Origin: Dokdonia donghaensis DSW-1
GTDB taxonomy: Bacteria > Bacteroidota > Bacteroidia > Flavobacteriales > Flavobacteriaceae
DNA: 64,000 nt
NCBI RefSeq assembly: GCF_001653755.1
Contig: NZ_CP015125.1
Coordinates: 1,052,001-1,116,000 of the forward strand
Direction: 5' to 3'
Below are positions 18,297 through 26,382 of this stretch, piece by piece. Below the pieces are notes generated by a model. It was not told where the DNA came from, made no database searches, and worked only from the letters and a program-made list of their open reading frames with translations. Numbering within the stretch: position 1 is the first letter of the stretch; every line of letters begins with the position of its first letter. The position numbers were made by a program, and so were the translations under genes.

Positions 18297-21200
18297 TTAA
18301 AATCTTGCATTTACACCAAGTGTGAATGTACGGGCTCTAGGGTAAGAAGCGTAGTCGATACCCGCAGTAGGAATCGCAGAAGCATTAAGAGAACCAGTGT
18401 TTTGGCTTATTTCTGGGTCAAGACCACTGTAATCTGTAATTAAGAATAAATTTTGTCCAGTAAGGCTTAAACGTAAAGAATCAAACATCCCTTCACCGCT
18501 TAATGGCCAGTTATATCCTATAGAAGCACTTTGCATTCTAATAAAATCTCCTTTCTCAAGGAATCTTGTAGATACAGCAACTGTAGAGTTTGCATTCTCA
18601 TTGCTAGCCACTACATCTTGAGTTACGTTACCACCAATAGAAAGAGCAGACTTTGTAAAGAAAGCATTTGCAGTACCGTTGTATACAGAGAATCCAAACT
18701 GACCGCTAAAGTATGTAGCGATGTCAAAGTTCTTATAACGTGCATTAAGAGATAAACCTGAAGTTACTTTAGGAACAGCGTTCTCTCCCACGAAGAATTT
18801 GTCAGAATCTGGATCACCTACACCGTCACCGTTAAAGTCTCTATATGTTGGGTTACCATCTCCGTCAAATCCTGTAAACTCAGCCATAAAGAATGAGAAT
18901 AATGGTTGACCAGCTTCAAGTTGTTGTGCAAATGCACCAGTAAGTCCATTACCACGTATTGCTCCAGTTGGGATGCTTAGTGGTGTGTCTTGTACTTCGT
19001 TTTTGTTATACGCGATGTTGAAGCTAGCTCCAAATCCAAAATCATCCGTATCAAAGAAATCATAGTTTAATGATAATTCAACCCCTTGGTTAAGTACAAC
19101 ACCATCTTTTAAGTTTTGGAAAACTGTTCCTCCGCTTCCTGCAGGTGCAGCAACATCTTGATTAAGTAATAAATCGCGAGTTTCTTTACGGTATACGTTT
19201 ACAGAACCGTTAAGACGATCATCATTAAATCCAAAATCAAGACCTACGTTAAAGTCTGTTGTTTCTTCCCACTTAAGGTCAGGGTTAGTAAATGCTCCGT
19301 CAATAAAAGTTCCAGGAACTCCTCCTGCTAGCACATTAAGGTTGTTGTCAATTCCTGCTCCTGCAGCTCTCTCGATCTGTAAGAACTGTCCAAAACCAAG
19401 ACCATCTTGTGATCCTACAATACCAGCACCTAGTCTAAGTTTTAATGTAGAAATATTATCTCCTACAAAATCTTCTTCAGATATCTTCCAAGCAAATGCT
19501 CCAGAAGGGAAATAACCATAACGCTCATTATCACCAAAACGTGAAGAACCATCTGCTCTAAAAGTACCAGTAAATAAGTACTTATCTGCAATTGTATAGT
19601 TAGCTCTTACAAAGTAAGATTGTAACTCATCTACAGAGTCAAAGATACCAGCTGTATAAGCAGGTAATAAACGTGTAAAGTTTGTAGGTAATTCAAGACC
19701 AGTTTGAACCTCTGGAGTTAACCTTGTTAAATACGTACCATCTGCACCGTATCCAAATACAGCATATCCTCCATCAAGTACATCATCTATTAATCCAAAC
19801 TGACGACTTAAAGCGTCTCTAGTTTGCTCTAATGTTTGAGATCCAAAACCAGCAGCATTTGAGAAATAACCGCTATTGTCAAACTCTTGGTAAGAATAAC
19901 CAGCTAAAAGATCTAAAGATGAGTTTCCAAAGTCTTTATTGTAGTTAAGTGTAGCTTCAAGTAGTGAGTTTTTATTTTCAGTCTCTGTAAAACCTCCACG
20001 ACCTATTCCAGAAGTGTTAGGTAGACCTACTATGCTAGAAGAGTAAATTGCGCTACCCTCTGCATCTGTCTTGTCATATCCTACAGTTACTTTTGCGCTA
20101 AACTCGTCTGTAAATGAATAATCTGCAGAGATATTTGCTAGTAATCTTTTACTATTTGTTCTACCCTCAAAGTACTGAAGTAAACTTGCTGGGTTAAGTA
20201 CACCTCCACCTGGATTAAAATCTGGATCAGAAGGGAAAGTAGGGTTACCTCTTAGTGCAGCACCTATTAAATCTCCTGTAGAACCAGCAGTACCATCTAG
20301 TGCAGGGTTCTCTCTGTTAATACGAGAGATACTACCTTGACCAGTAATTAAAAGTTTATCATTAAGTAAACGCTGTGAGAAGTTTAATCTACCTGCGATG
20401 CGCTCAAGGCTTGAGTTTTCAATCACACCGTTGTTGTTTCCGTATCCAAAAGATGCACGTAAGTTACCACCAGTGTAACTCTTAGAGTAACTTAAGTCAG
20501 TCTGTCTTGAGAAAGCATTACGAGTAATGTAATCTTGCCAGTCTGTGTTACCACCTTCTACAAGAGGAGTAGCTCCTATTGCATCTGTAGCATCAAGAAA
20601 TTGCTGTCTGTTAAGTAGGTCATAACTACTTTGTGGCTTTGCAGAACTTACAGAAGAAGTTAGTTCCCAAACACCTTTAGACGCTCCACGTCCAGCTTTA
20701 GTTTGTATAATGATTACACCGTTTGCTCCTCTTGATCCGTAAATCGCTGTAGCAGATGCATCTTTAAGTATAGAGATACTTTCAATATCGTTAGGGTTAA
20801 TAAAACTTAGCGGGTTACCACCAGTAGCACCACCTTGAACACCAGCTCCAACACCTACAGTAGGGGCTCCTCCACCAGAAAGTGGCACACCGTCTACTAC
20901 AAACAATGGGTCGTTACCAGAACGTATAGAGTTGTTACCACGTATACGTATAGCAATACCTGCACCCGGCTCACCAGAAGATTCTGAGATTTGTACACCG
21001 GCAGTTTTACCTTGTATAAGTTGCTCTGGAGATTGAATAACCCCTTGGTTAAAATCTTCAGACCCTACGTTGTCTACAGATCCTGTAGCATCTTTAATAG
21101 TAGTAGAACCGTACCCTATAAGTACAACTTCGTCTAGTGCGTTATCTGTTGCCAAAGAAACATTTACAACACTTCTACCTCCTACAGCTACTTCTTGAGT

Positions 21201-21434
21201 AGCAAATCCCACATAGCTAAATACTAGGGTAGCATCGCTAGGAACATTGTTAAGACTGTAGTTACCGTCAAAATCGGTTGTAACACCATTTGAGGTACCT
21301 TTTACAATTACGTTTGCTCCCGGTAGCGGGCCATTTTCTTCAGTAACTGTACCTGTTACTGTTTGGGCTTGGGCAATCCCTACAAAGAGAATTGCGACAA
21401 ACAAGAGCATACTTTTAAGTATTACTTTCTTCAT
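18297..21434 (-). CDS. susC: SusC/RagA family TonB-dependent outer-membrane transporter
   Basis: The protein has 1045 aa. A signal peptide is cleaved after AQA (about residue 23). A carboxypeptidase-D regulatory-like domain covers about 24-105 (GPLPGANVIVKGT, TDFDGNYSLNN, LVFSYVGFATQEV). A TonB-box-like segment, DEVVLIGYG, is at about 105, then a plug domain containing RIRGNNSIRSGNDPLFVVDG near 165-185, and a 22-stranded barrel predicted to the C-terminal aromatic-basic end. It imports a ligand captured by SusD using TonB energy. First gene of the minus-strand operon, with a promoter and operator-like repeats upstream. Confidence 0.96.
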   Translation of the reverse strand: MKKVILKSMLLFVAILFVGIAQAQTVTGTVTEENGPLPGANVIVKGTSNGVTTDFDGNYSLNNVPSDATLVFSYVGFATQEVAVGGRSVVNVSLATDNALDEVVLIGYGSTTIKDATGSVDNVGSEDFNQGVIQSPEQLIQGKTAGVQISESSGEPGAGIAIRIRGNNSIRSGNDPLFVVDGVPLSGGGAPTVGVGAGVQGGATGGNPLSFINPNDIESISILKDASATAIYGSRGANGVIIIQTKAGRGASKGVWELTSSVSSAKPQSSYDLLNRQQFLDATDAIGATPLVEGGNTDWQDYITRNAFSRQTDLSYSKSYTGGNLRASFGYGNNNGVIENSSLERIAGRLNFSQRLLNDKLLITGQGSISRINRENPALDGTAGSTGDLIGAALRGNPTFPSDPDFNPGGGVLNPASLLQYFEGRTNSKRLLANISADYSFTDEFSAKVTVGYDKTDAEGSAIYSSSIVGLPNTSGIGRGGFTETENKNSLLEATLNYNKDFGNSSLDLLAGYSYQEFDNSGYFSNAAGFGSQTLEQTRDALSRQFGLIDDVLDGGYAVFGYGADGTYLTRLTPEVQTGLELPTNFTRLLPAYTAGIFDSVDELQSYFVRANYTIADKYLFTGTFRADGSSRFGDNERYGYFPSGAFAWKISEEDFVGDNISTLKLRLGAGIVGSQDGLGFGQFLQIERAAGAGIDNNLNVLAGGVPGTFIDGAFTNPDLKWEETTDFNVGLDFGFNDDRLNGSVNVYRKETRDLLLNQDVAAPAGSGGTVFQNLKDGVVLNQGVELSLNYDFFDTDDFGFGASFNIAYNKNEVQDTPLSIPTGAIRGNGLTGAFAQQLEAGQPLFSFFMAEFTGFDGDGNPTYRDFNGDGVGDPDSDKFFVGENAVPKVTSGLSLNARYKNFDIATYFSGQFGFSVYNGTANAFFTKSALSIGGNVTQDVVASNENANSTVAVSTRFLEKGDFIRMQSASIGYNWPLSGEGMFDSLRLSLTGQNLFLITDYSGLDPEISQNTGSLNASAIPTAGIDYASYPRARTFTLGVNARF

Positions 21435-21542
21435 AAGAATCTTGTTTAAAAATTAGTTTGCTTAGTTTTTTTATGAGTAATTACCTCATTTTAAAAGCTA
21501 AAAATATGTAAATTTTATGTTAAGACCATACACATTGCCCGA

Positions 21543-21574
21543 TAAAGTTACGAAAACGATTTCGTGTGAACAAA
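21543..21574 (-). promoter_or_regulatory. probable susC promoter with inverted-repeat operator
   Basis: On the minus strand a TTTG box (21574-21571) is followed after 20 bp by TAACTTTA (21550-21543), one base off the Bacteroidota TAnnTTTG -7 box. Between the boxes lies the inverted repeat ACGAAA-N4-TTTCGT (21550-21565). An operator in that position would block transcription. The leader before the susC ATG would be about 100 nt. Confidence 0.5.
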
Positions 21575-21714
21575 CCCATTTTAGTAGGAATTCAGTAAAA
21601 AATGGTAGTCAAAATTCGTGTTTTCGCATAATTTTATGGGTGTAATCTCTAAATGAAAAACGATTTTTTAAAATCTAGCTATTTAAAACACCTTTTCGTA
21701 ATGTTTTCGTAACA
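21553..21714. promoter_or_regulatory. repeated AAAACGATTT and TTTTCGTAA elements upstream of susC
   Basis: AAAACGATTT occurs at 21553-21562 and again at 21657-21666, 104 bp apart, both as centres of A/T-rich inverted repeats with a CG core, a form seen in LacI-family operators. TTTTCGTAA occurs twice with an 11-bp period at 21693-21714, about one helical turn. No regulator gene is next to them, so the binding protein is unknown. Confidence 0.4.
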
Positions 21715-21773
21715 TTAGTAAATGTTAAATTTTCAACTTGTAAAACAAGTGATGGGGGTCCTATAATTGGGTT

Positions 21774-21793
21774 TACGCTTTCGCGAAAGCGTA
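21774..21793. repeat. dispersed palindrome copy (20-bp form, intergenic)
   Basis: TACGCTTTCGCGAAAGCGTA, a perfect 20-bp palindrome between divergent genes, about 230 bp upstream of the susC promoter. Confidence 0.95.
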
Positions 21794-21955
21794 CTCATAT
21801 TATTAGCCACTTTATTTAAAATACTTAGAGCACCTTAATTTGCTTTTTAAAAAACGTATTTAGTGGTGGGGCCATTTAATATAGAAGCAAAGTAAATTAT
21901 ATAGGAAAGGCTTTAATAAACCTATCTTTACAAACGTATTATTCCAGATGTTAAG

Positions 21956-23191
21956 ATGACTAAATTTGATATACTCATAGTGGGAGGCGGAGCGGCTGGT
22001 TTTTTTACAGCCATAAACCTTGCCGAAAAAACCCCGCAACTTAAGATTGCCATACTTGAGCGAGGTAAAGATGTTCTTACCAAGGTTAAAATTTCTGGCG
22101 GTGGGCGTTGTAATGTCACACACGCAGAATTTATACCTAAGGAGCTATCAAAAAAGTATCCAAGAGGTGAGAAGGAGTTACTAGGGCCATTTCATACGTT
22201 TATGACGGGAGATACTATAGCCTGGTTTGAAGAACGTGGCGTAGAGCTCAAGATAGAAGAAGATGGAAGAATGTTTCCCGTAACAGATTCTTCGGCCACT
22301 ATTGTAGATTGTTTTATCTCTCTGGCAAAAAAGCATCACATTAAAGTGCTTACTAACCACGCAGTGCAAGATGTAGGTTTTGATGACGCTTTCGCGAAAG
22401 CGCAAACCACCACCACATTTTTTGTAAAAACCAGTAAGGGTGTGTTTACTTGCGATAAGCTAGTGATGACCACAGGTAGTAACCCTAAAATGTGGAAACT
22501 CCTCCAAAAACTAGGTCACACTATTACTAACGCTGTACCGTCACTATTTACTTTTAATATAAAGGATAAACGTATTGAGGGGCTAATGGGTGTTGCAAAA
22601 GATGTCACTATAAAAGTACTTGGCACAAAACAAAAGTCTGAAGGCCCATTACTTATTACACACTGGGGAATGAGTGGCCCGGCAATATTAAAGCTGTCTG
22701 CCTGGGGAGCGAGAGATCTTGCTGCTATAAATTATAGGTTTGAGATACAGGTAAACTGGCTACAGCATTACTCGCAAGAAGAGGCGCTAGAGATGCTTAT
22801 GGAGCTCAAAATCGCTCACGCAAAGCAGTCGCCTCACACCTACGCACAGTTAGACTTGCCTAAGCGCCTATGGCAAAGTTTACTTATTGCAGCTGGTGTA
22901 CAGCCCGTCATAAAGTGGGCAGAGCTTACAAAAACCCAACTTCAATCTCTTAGTAGAGAACTTACTCAATCCAGATACAAGGTAGATGGTAAGAGCACCT
23001 TTAAGGACGAGTTTGTGACAGCTGGAGGTGTAAATCTAAAAGAAGTAAACTTTAAAACTTTTGAGAGTAAAAAAGTAAATCATCTTTATCTCGCTGGAGA
23101 GGTACTCAATATAGATGCAATCACAGGTGGGTTTAATTTTCAAAATGCGTGGACGGGAGGCTATCTCATTGCTCAGGCTATAGATTCTTAA
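21956..23191 (+). CDS. BaiN/HI0933-family FAD flavoprotein
   Basis: The protein has 411 aa. An N-terminal Rossmann FAD motif, ILIVGGGAAGFF (residues 5-16), is followed by the family signature KISGGGRCNVTHAE near 44-57. The C-terminal GGVNLKEVNF, HLYLAGEVLNIDAITGGFNFQNAW and GGYLIAQA segments complete the FAD site. The family (HI0933/YhiN/BaiN) is widespread, and a few members reduce steroids or similar substrates; the physiological reaction is unknown here. It stands just ahead of the DUF1697 gene. A dispersed palindrome at 22387-22402 encodes AFAKA in a variable surface region near residue 145. Confidence 0.9.
   Translation: MTKFDILIVGGGAAGFFTAINLAEKTPQLKIAILERGKDVLTKVKISGGGRCNVTHAEFIPKELSKKYPRGEKELLGPFHTFMTGDTIAWFEERGVELKIEEDGRMFPVTDSSATIVDCFISLAKKHHIKVLTNHAVQDVGFDDAFAKAQTTTTFFVKTSKGVFTCDKLVMTTGSNPKMWKLLQKLGHTITNAVPSLFTFNIKDKRIEGLMGVAKDVTIKVLGTKQKSEGPLLITHWGMSGPAILKLSAWGARDLAAINYRFEIQVNWLQHYSQEEALEMLMELKIAHAKQSPHTYAQLDLPKRLWQSLLIAAGVQPVIKWAELTKTQLQSLSRELTQSRYKVDGKSTFKDEFVTAGGVNLKEVNFKTFESKKVNHLYLAGEVLNIDAITGGFNFQNAWTGGYLIAQAIDS
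22387..22402. repeat. dispersed palindrome copy (exact 16-mer)
   Basis: Exact CGCTTTCGCGAAAGCG in the BaiN-type gene, read as DAFAKAQ. It lies 613 bp from the previous copy, the shortest spacing in the window. Confidence 0.95.
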
Positions 23192-23202
23192 AGAGTAGAT
23201 AT

Positions 23203-23733
23203 ATGAATACGTATATATGTTTACTGCGCGGGATTAATGTAGGAGGTCATAAAAAAATCAAGATGGCAGAGCTCAAAACTCTTTTTACTTCGCTAGGATA
23301 TAATGACGTGGTGACTTACATACAGAGTGGAAATATAATATTTAAATCTCACGAGACAAGTATAGATGAGATAACAGCTGTTATCAAGAAAGCTATTACA
23401 GATGCATACGGTTTTGAGGTTCCAGTGTTTGTGCTCACTCGTAAAATGCTCACTCAGGTTTATGAGAGTTATGCGCTCTCACCAGAACATCTAGCGTCAA
23501 GTTACTTTACATTATTACATACCGTGCCTAGCACAGAAGATAGAGCGCTTGTGAATAATCTAGAGTTGCCTAATGAGCATTTTGTAGCTACAGAAAACTG
23601 TGTTTACCTATATCCAGAGAAAGGATACGGAAAAGCAAAGGCGACAAATACTTTTTTTGAAAAAAGATTAAACGTGGTTGCTACAACCCGCAATTATAAG
23701 ACCATCGTAAAATTGCTAGCACTTTCTAGTTAA
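23203..23733 (+). CDS. DUF1697 family protein
   Basis: I start this gene at the ATG at 23203 (MNTYICLLRGINVGG). The longer frame from 23149 would overlap the flavoprotein gene and add a non-conserved leader. The protein has 176 aa with the family's LLRGINVGGHKKIKM start and the SGNIIF segment near 45, both typical of DUF1697. It is cytoplasmic and of unknown function. It follows the flavoprotein by 11 bp and is probably co-transcribed. Its last 8 bp overlap the 3' end of the convergent tspO. Confidence 0.88.
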   Translation: MNTYICLLRGINVGGHKKIKMAELKTLFTSLGYNDVVTYIQSGNIIFKSHETSIDEITAVIKKAITDAYGFEVPVFVLTRKMLTQVYESYALSPEHLASSYFTLLHTVPSTEDRALVNNLELPNEHFVATENCVYLYPEKGYGKAKATNTFFEKRLNVVATTRNYKTIVKLLALSS

Positions 23734-24202
23734 GACGCCATATTTCAAAATTAAGAGCAGTTGCAAAGGCAAGCCATAGTAGGTAAGGAATAAGTAATGC
23801 AGCGCTCCATCGATTTACTACTTTAAACCATTTTATAGTAAATATCACTAAGATAAACAGACCGCAAATTGCTAGTAAGGCAAGAAAAGGTTCTTGCCAC
23901 CCAAAAAATATAATACTCCACATTCCATTAAGAATGAGTTGAAACCCAAAATGATAAAGGGCCGTTTTTACCCATTTGTGGTAAAAACCTCGATTCCATA
24001 CTATACCGGCGGCAATCCCCATAAGAATATATAGCGTGATCCACACGGGAGCAAATACCCAGTTAGGAGGGCTCCAGCTAGGCTTCATAAGGCCTACATA
24101 CCAGTTATCTATACTAGATTGAGTAGCTAGAGAACCTATGGTTCCTACAAGTAGGCAAATAATAATGCTTAGCACAATACGCACTAGTAAATCTTTGTTC
24201 AT
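23726..24202 (-). CDS. tspO: TspO/MBR family membrane protein
   Basis: The protein has 158 aa with five hydrophobic segments and the Trp/Pro-rich family signature NWYVGLMKPSWSPPNWVFAP near 33-52, followed by WITLYILMGIAAG. TspO proteins bind porphyrins and other hydrophobic ligands in the membrane and take part in tetrapyrrole or stress physiology. It is divergent from the mevalonate genes and convergent with DUF1697, overlapping that gene by 8 bp. Confidence 0.92.
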   Translation of the reverse strand: MNKDLLVRIVLSIIICLLVGTIGSLATQSSIDNWYVGLMKPSWSPPNWVFAPVWITLYILMGIAAGIVWNRGFYHKWVKTALYHFGFQLILNGMWSIIFFGWQEPFLALLAICGLFILVIFTIKWFKVVNRWSAALLIPYLLWLAFATALNFEIWRLN

Positions 24203-24264
24203 AAGGAAAGGATTGGTCTTAAAGGTAGTAAATATTCTTAGACGTGTCTAAGCGTTGATATTGC

Positions 24265-24272
24265 TATCTTTG
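24265..24272 (+). promoter_or_regulatory. Bacteroidota -7 box before mvaD
   Basis: TATCTTTG is a perfect TAnnTTTG 22 bp before the mvaD ATG. No convincing -33 TTTG is present at the usual distance. Confidence 0.5.
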
Positions 24273-24294
24273 CTCATATATCTATAACCACCCT

Positions 24295-25377
24295 ATGACC
24301 GAAAGCGATTTTATACCCTCAGAAAATTATAAAGTACTTACACAAGGATCTGTCACTTACCAGTCTCCTAGTAATATAGCCCTTGTAAAATACTGGGGTA
24401 AACACGGTGAACAATTACCACAAAATCCTAGTATAAGTTTTACGCTTTCTAACTGTCACACTACGACCACGCTTTCTTATAAAAAGGCTACTAGTGCTAC
24501 AGGTGAGATTGAGTTTGATGTACTGCTAGACGGCAAGTCTGAGCCAGATTTTAAACCTAAAATCGCAAAGTTTTTTGAGCGCATAGAGAAGTATATACCT
24601 TTTGTTAAGGAGTACTCGTATGTGATAGATACAGCAAACTCTTTCCCGCATAGCTCAGGTATTGCAAGTTCTGCTTCTGGTATGAGTGCGCTTGCTTTAT
24701 GCCTTATGGAGATCGAGCGACAGAGCAATCCAGATATGACACCTGCTTATTTTTTACAAAAGGCTAGCTTTCTTGCAAGACTTGGTTCTGGTAGCGCGTG
24801 TAGAAGTCTAGATGGACCTCTGGTGGTATGGGGTAACCATAATGAGATATCTAATAGTAGCGATATTTTTGGCACAAGTTATAATAGCAATGTACACGAT
24901 AATTTTAAAAATTATCAAGACACCATCTTACTTGTAGATAAAGGAGAGAAACAAGTAAGTAGTACAGTAGGTCACGGTCTTATGCACGGTCACGCTTTCG
25001 CGAAAGCGAGATTCTCCCAGGCTCACGATAACTTATCTGAGCTTATGCGTGTTTTTGAGGCAGGAGATGTAGATGCGTTTATAAAACTAGTTGAAAGTGA
25101 AGCACTCACGCTACACGCAATGATGATGACCAGCCACCCTTATTTTATATTGATGAAGCCTAAAACGCTGGAGATTATAAATGAAATATGGGATTATAGA
25201 CAACAAACGGGCTCAAAGGTGTGCTTTACACTAGATGCTGGCGCAAACGTACACGTGCTTTATCCCGAAAATGAGAAGCATAGTGTTCAAGACTTTATAG
25301 CGACTAAACTTTCAAAATTTTGCCAAAACGGCCACTATATCAATGACTTTGTGGGTAATGGAGCAAAAAAATTGTAA
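24295..25377 (+). CDS. mvaD: diphosphomevalonate decarboxylase
   Basis: It converts mevalonate 5-diphosphate to isopentenyl diphosphate, the last step of the mevalonate pathway. The 360 aa carry the GHMP fold: the substrate-site segment SNIALVKYWGKHGEQLPQNP near 22-41, the phosphate loop SSGIASSASGMSALAL near 121-136, and the family block ARLGSGSACRSLDGP near 160-174. The C-terminal domain carries a palindrome copy (24993-25008) in GHAFAKARFSQ, matching a position where relatives also have a similar helix, so the copy has not lengthened the protein. It heads a run with the GHMP kinase and the UbiA gene. Confidence 0.95.
   Translation: MTESDFIPSENYKVLTQGSVTYQSPSNIALVKYWGKHGEQLPQNPSISFTLSNCHTTTTLSYKKATSATGEIEFDVLLDGKSEPDFKPKIAKFFERIEKYIPFVKEYSYVIDTANSFPHSSGIASSASGMSALALCLMEIERQSNPDMTPAYFLQKASFLARLGSGSACRSLDGPLVVWGNHNEISNSSDIFGTSYNSNVHDNFKNYQDTILLVDKGEKQVSSTVGHGLMHGHAFAKARFSQAHDNLSELMRVFEAGDVDAFIKLVESEALTLHAMMMTSHPYFILMKPKTLEIINEIWDYRQQTGSKVCFTLDAGANVHVLYPENEKHSVQDFIATKLSKFCQNGHYINDFVGNGAKKL
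24993..25008. repeat. dispersed palindrome copy (exact 16-mer)
   Basis: Exact CGCTTTCGCGAAAGCG in mvaD, read as HAFAKAR. Confidence 0.95.
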
Positions 25378-25406
25378 ATTTGTAATTGGTATTAAGAGCA
25401 CCCCAT

Positions 25407-26345
25407 ATGAAAGGTCCGTTATTTTATTCTAAGATTTTACTTTTTGGTGAGTATGGAATCATAAAAGATTCCAAAGGACTTGCTATTCCTTATAACTTCT
25501 ATAACGGAGCGTTAAAGATAGAGGAGAACCCTTCGCAAGAGGCAAAGGACTCAAATGATAAGCTTGCAAAGTTTGTTACTTATCTTAATGATTTACAAAC
25601 AGAGCAGCCGGAGTTAGTCTCTTTTGATATTGATAAAATGAATCAAGATGTAGCTGCGGGTATGTACTTTGATTCTAGTATCCCACAAGGATACGGTGTG
25701 GGAAGTAGCGGTGCGCTAGTTGCTGCTATTTATGATAAATATGCCGTAGATAAAATTACCGTTTTAGAAAATCTTACAAGAGAGAAGTTGCTCACACTAA
25801 AAACAATTTTTGGTGGGATGGAATCATTTTTTCACGGTAAATCTTCTGGATTAGATCCTCTTAATAGTTATTTAAGTCTTCCTATACTTATTAATAGTAA
25901 AGATAGTATTGAAGCTGCTGGTATTCCTTCACAAGCAGAAAAGGGTACAGGAGCTGTATTTCTTTTAGATAGTGGTATTGTAGGTGAAACTGCACCTATG
26001 GTAAATATCTTTATGGAAAATATGAAGCAAGATGGTTTTAGGTCTATGCTTAAAGATCAGTTTGTAAAGCATACAGATGCTTGTATAGATGATTTCTTAA
26101 AAGGAGATGTAAAATCACTTTTTGGGAATGTGAAGCAGCTTTCTAAAGTAGTTTTAAGTAACTTCAAACCAATGATTCCTGCAAAGTTTCACGACTTATG
26201 GAAACAAGGTATTGAGTCTAATGATTACTATCTTAAACTTTGCGGTTCTGGAGGTGGTGGTTATATGCTAGGCTTTACAGAAGATCTTGAAAAAGCACAA
26301 GCGGCTCTTAAAGATCACAAGCTAGAAGTGGTTTACACGTTCTAA
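25407..26345 (+). CDS. GHMP kinase, probably mevalonate kinase
   Basis: I use the ATG at 25407 (MKGPLFYSKILLFGEYG) rather than an upstream TTG. The protein has 312 aa. It shows the GHMP kinase motifs: GEYGIIKDSKG at the N terminus, the ATP loop PQGYGVGSSGALVAA near 86-100, the catalytic-Asp segment HGKSSGLDPLNSY near 145-157, and the C-terminal LCGSGGGGYMLGF near 281-293. Bacteroidota annotate this gene as mevalonate kinase, which fits its place 29 bp after mvaD. A phosphomevalonate kinase role cannot be excluded from sequence alone. Confidence 0.85.
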   Translation: MKGPLFYSKILLFGEYGIIKDSKGLAIPYNFYNGALKIEENPSQEAKDSNDKLAKFVTYLNDLQTEQPELVSFDIDKMNQDVAAGMYFDSSIPQGYGVGSSGALVAAIYDKYAVDKITVLENLTREKLLTLKTIFGGMESFFHGKSSGLDPLNSYLSLPILINSKDSIEAAGIPSQAEKGTGAVFLLDSGIVGETAPMVNIFMENMKQDGFRSMLKDQFVKHTDACIDDFLKGDVKSLFGNVKQLSKVVLSNFKPMIPAKFHDLWKQGIESNDYYLKLCGSGGGGYMLGFTEDLEKAQAALKDHKLEVVYTF

Positions 26346-26382
26346 TTAATTTTCATACATTTTTTATTAAACGAGATAGCTT

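Larger units (their letters stand above)
21435..21955. other. 521-bp divergent intergenic region
   Basis: This is the longest stretch in the window without a gene, lying between divergent susC and the BaiN-type gene. It holds the susC promoter and operator-like repeats, a 20-bp dispersed palindrome (21774-21793) and, at 21923-21930, TATCTTTA, a near-consensus -7 box 26 bp before the flavoprotein ATG. I see no coding sequence or RNA gene in it. Confidence 0.6.

Noticed and set aside
21435..21955. Possible small RNA or gene in the long intergenic region
   Set aside because: I see promoter, operator-like repeats and one palindrome but no coding frame, and no hairpin followed by a T-tract that would mark an RNA gene.
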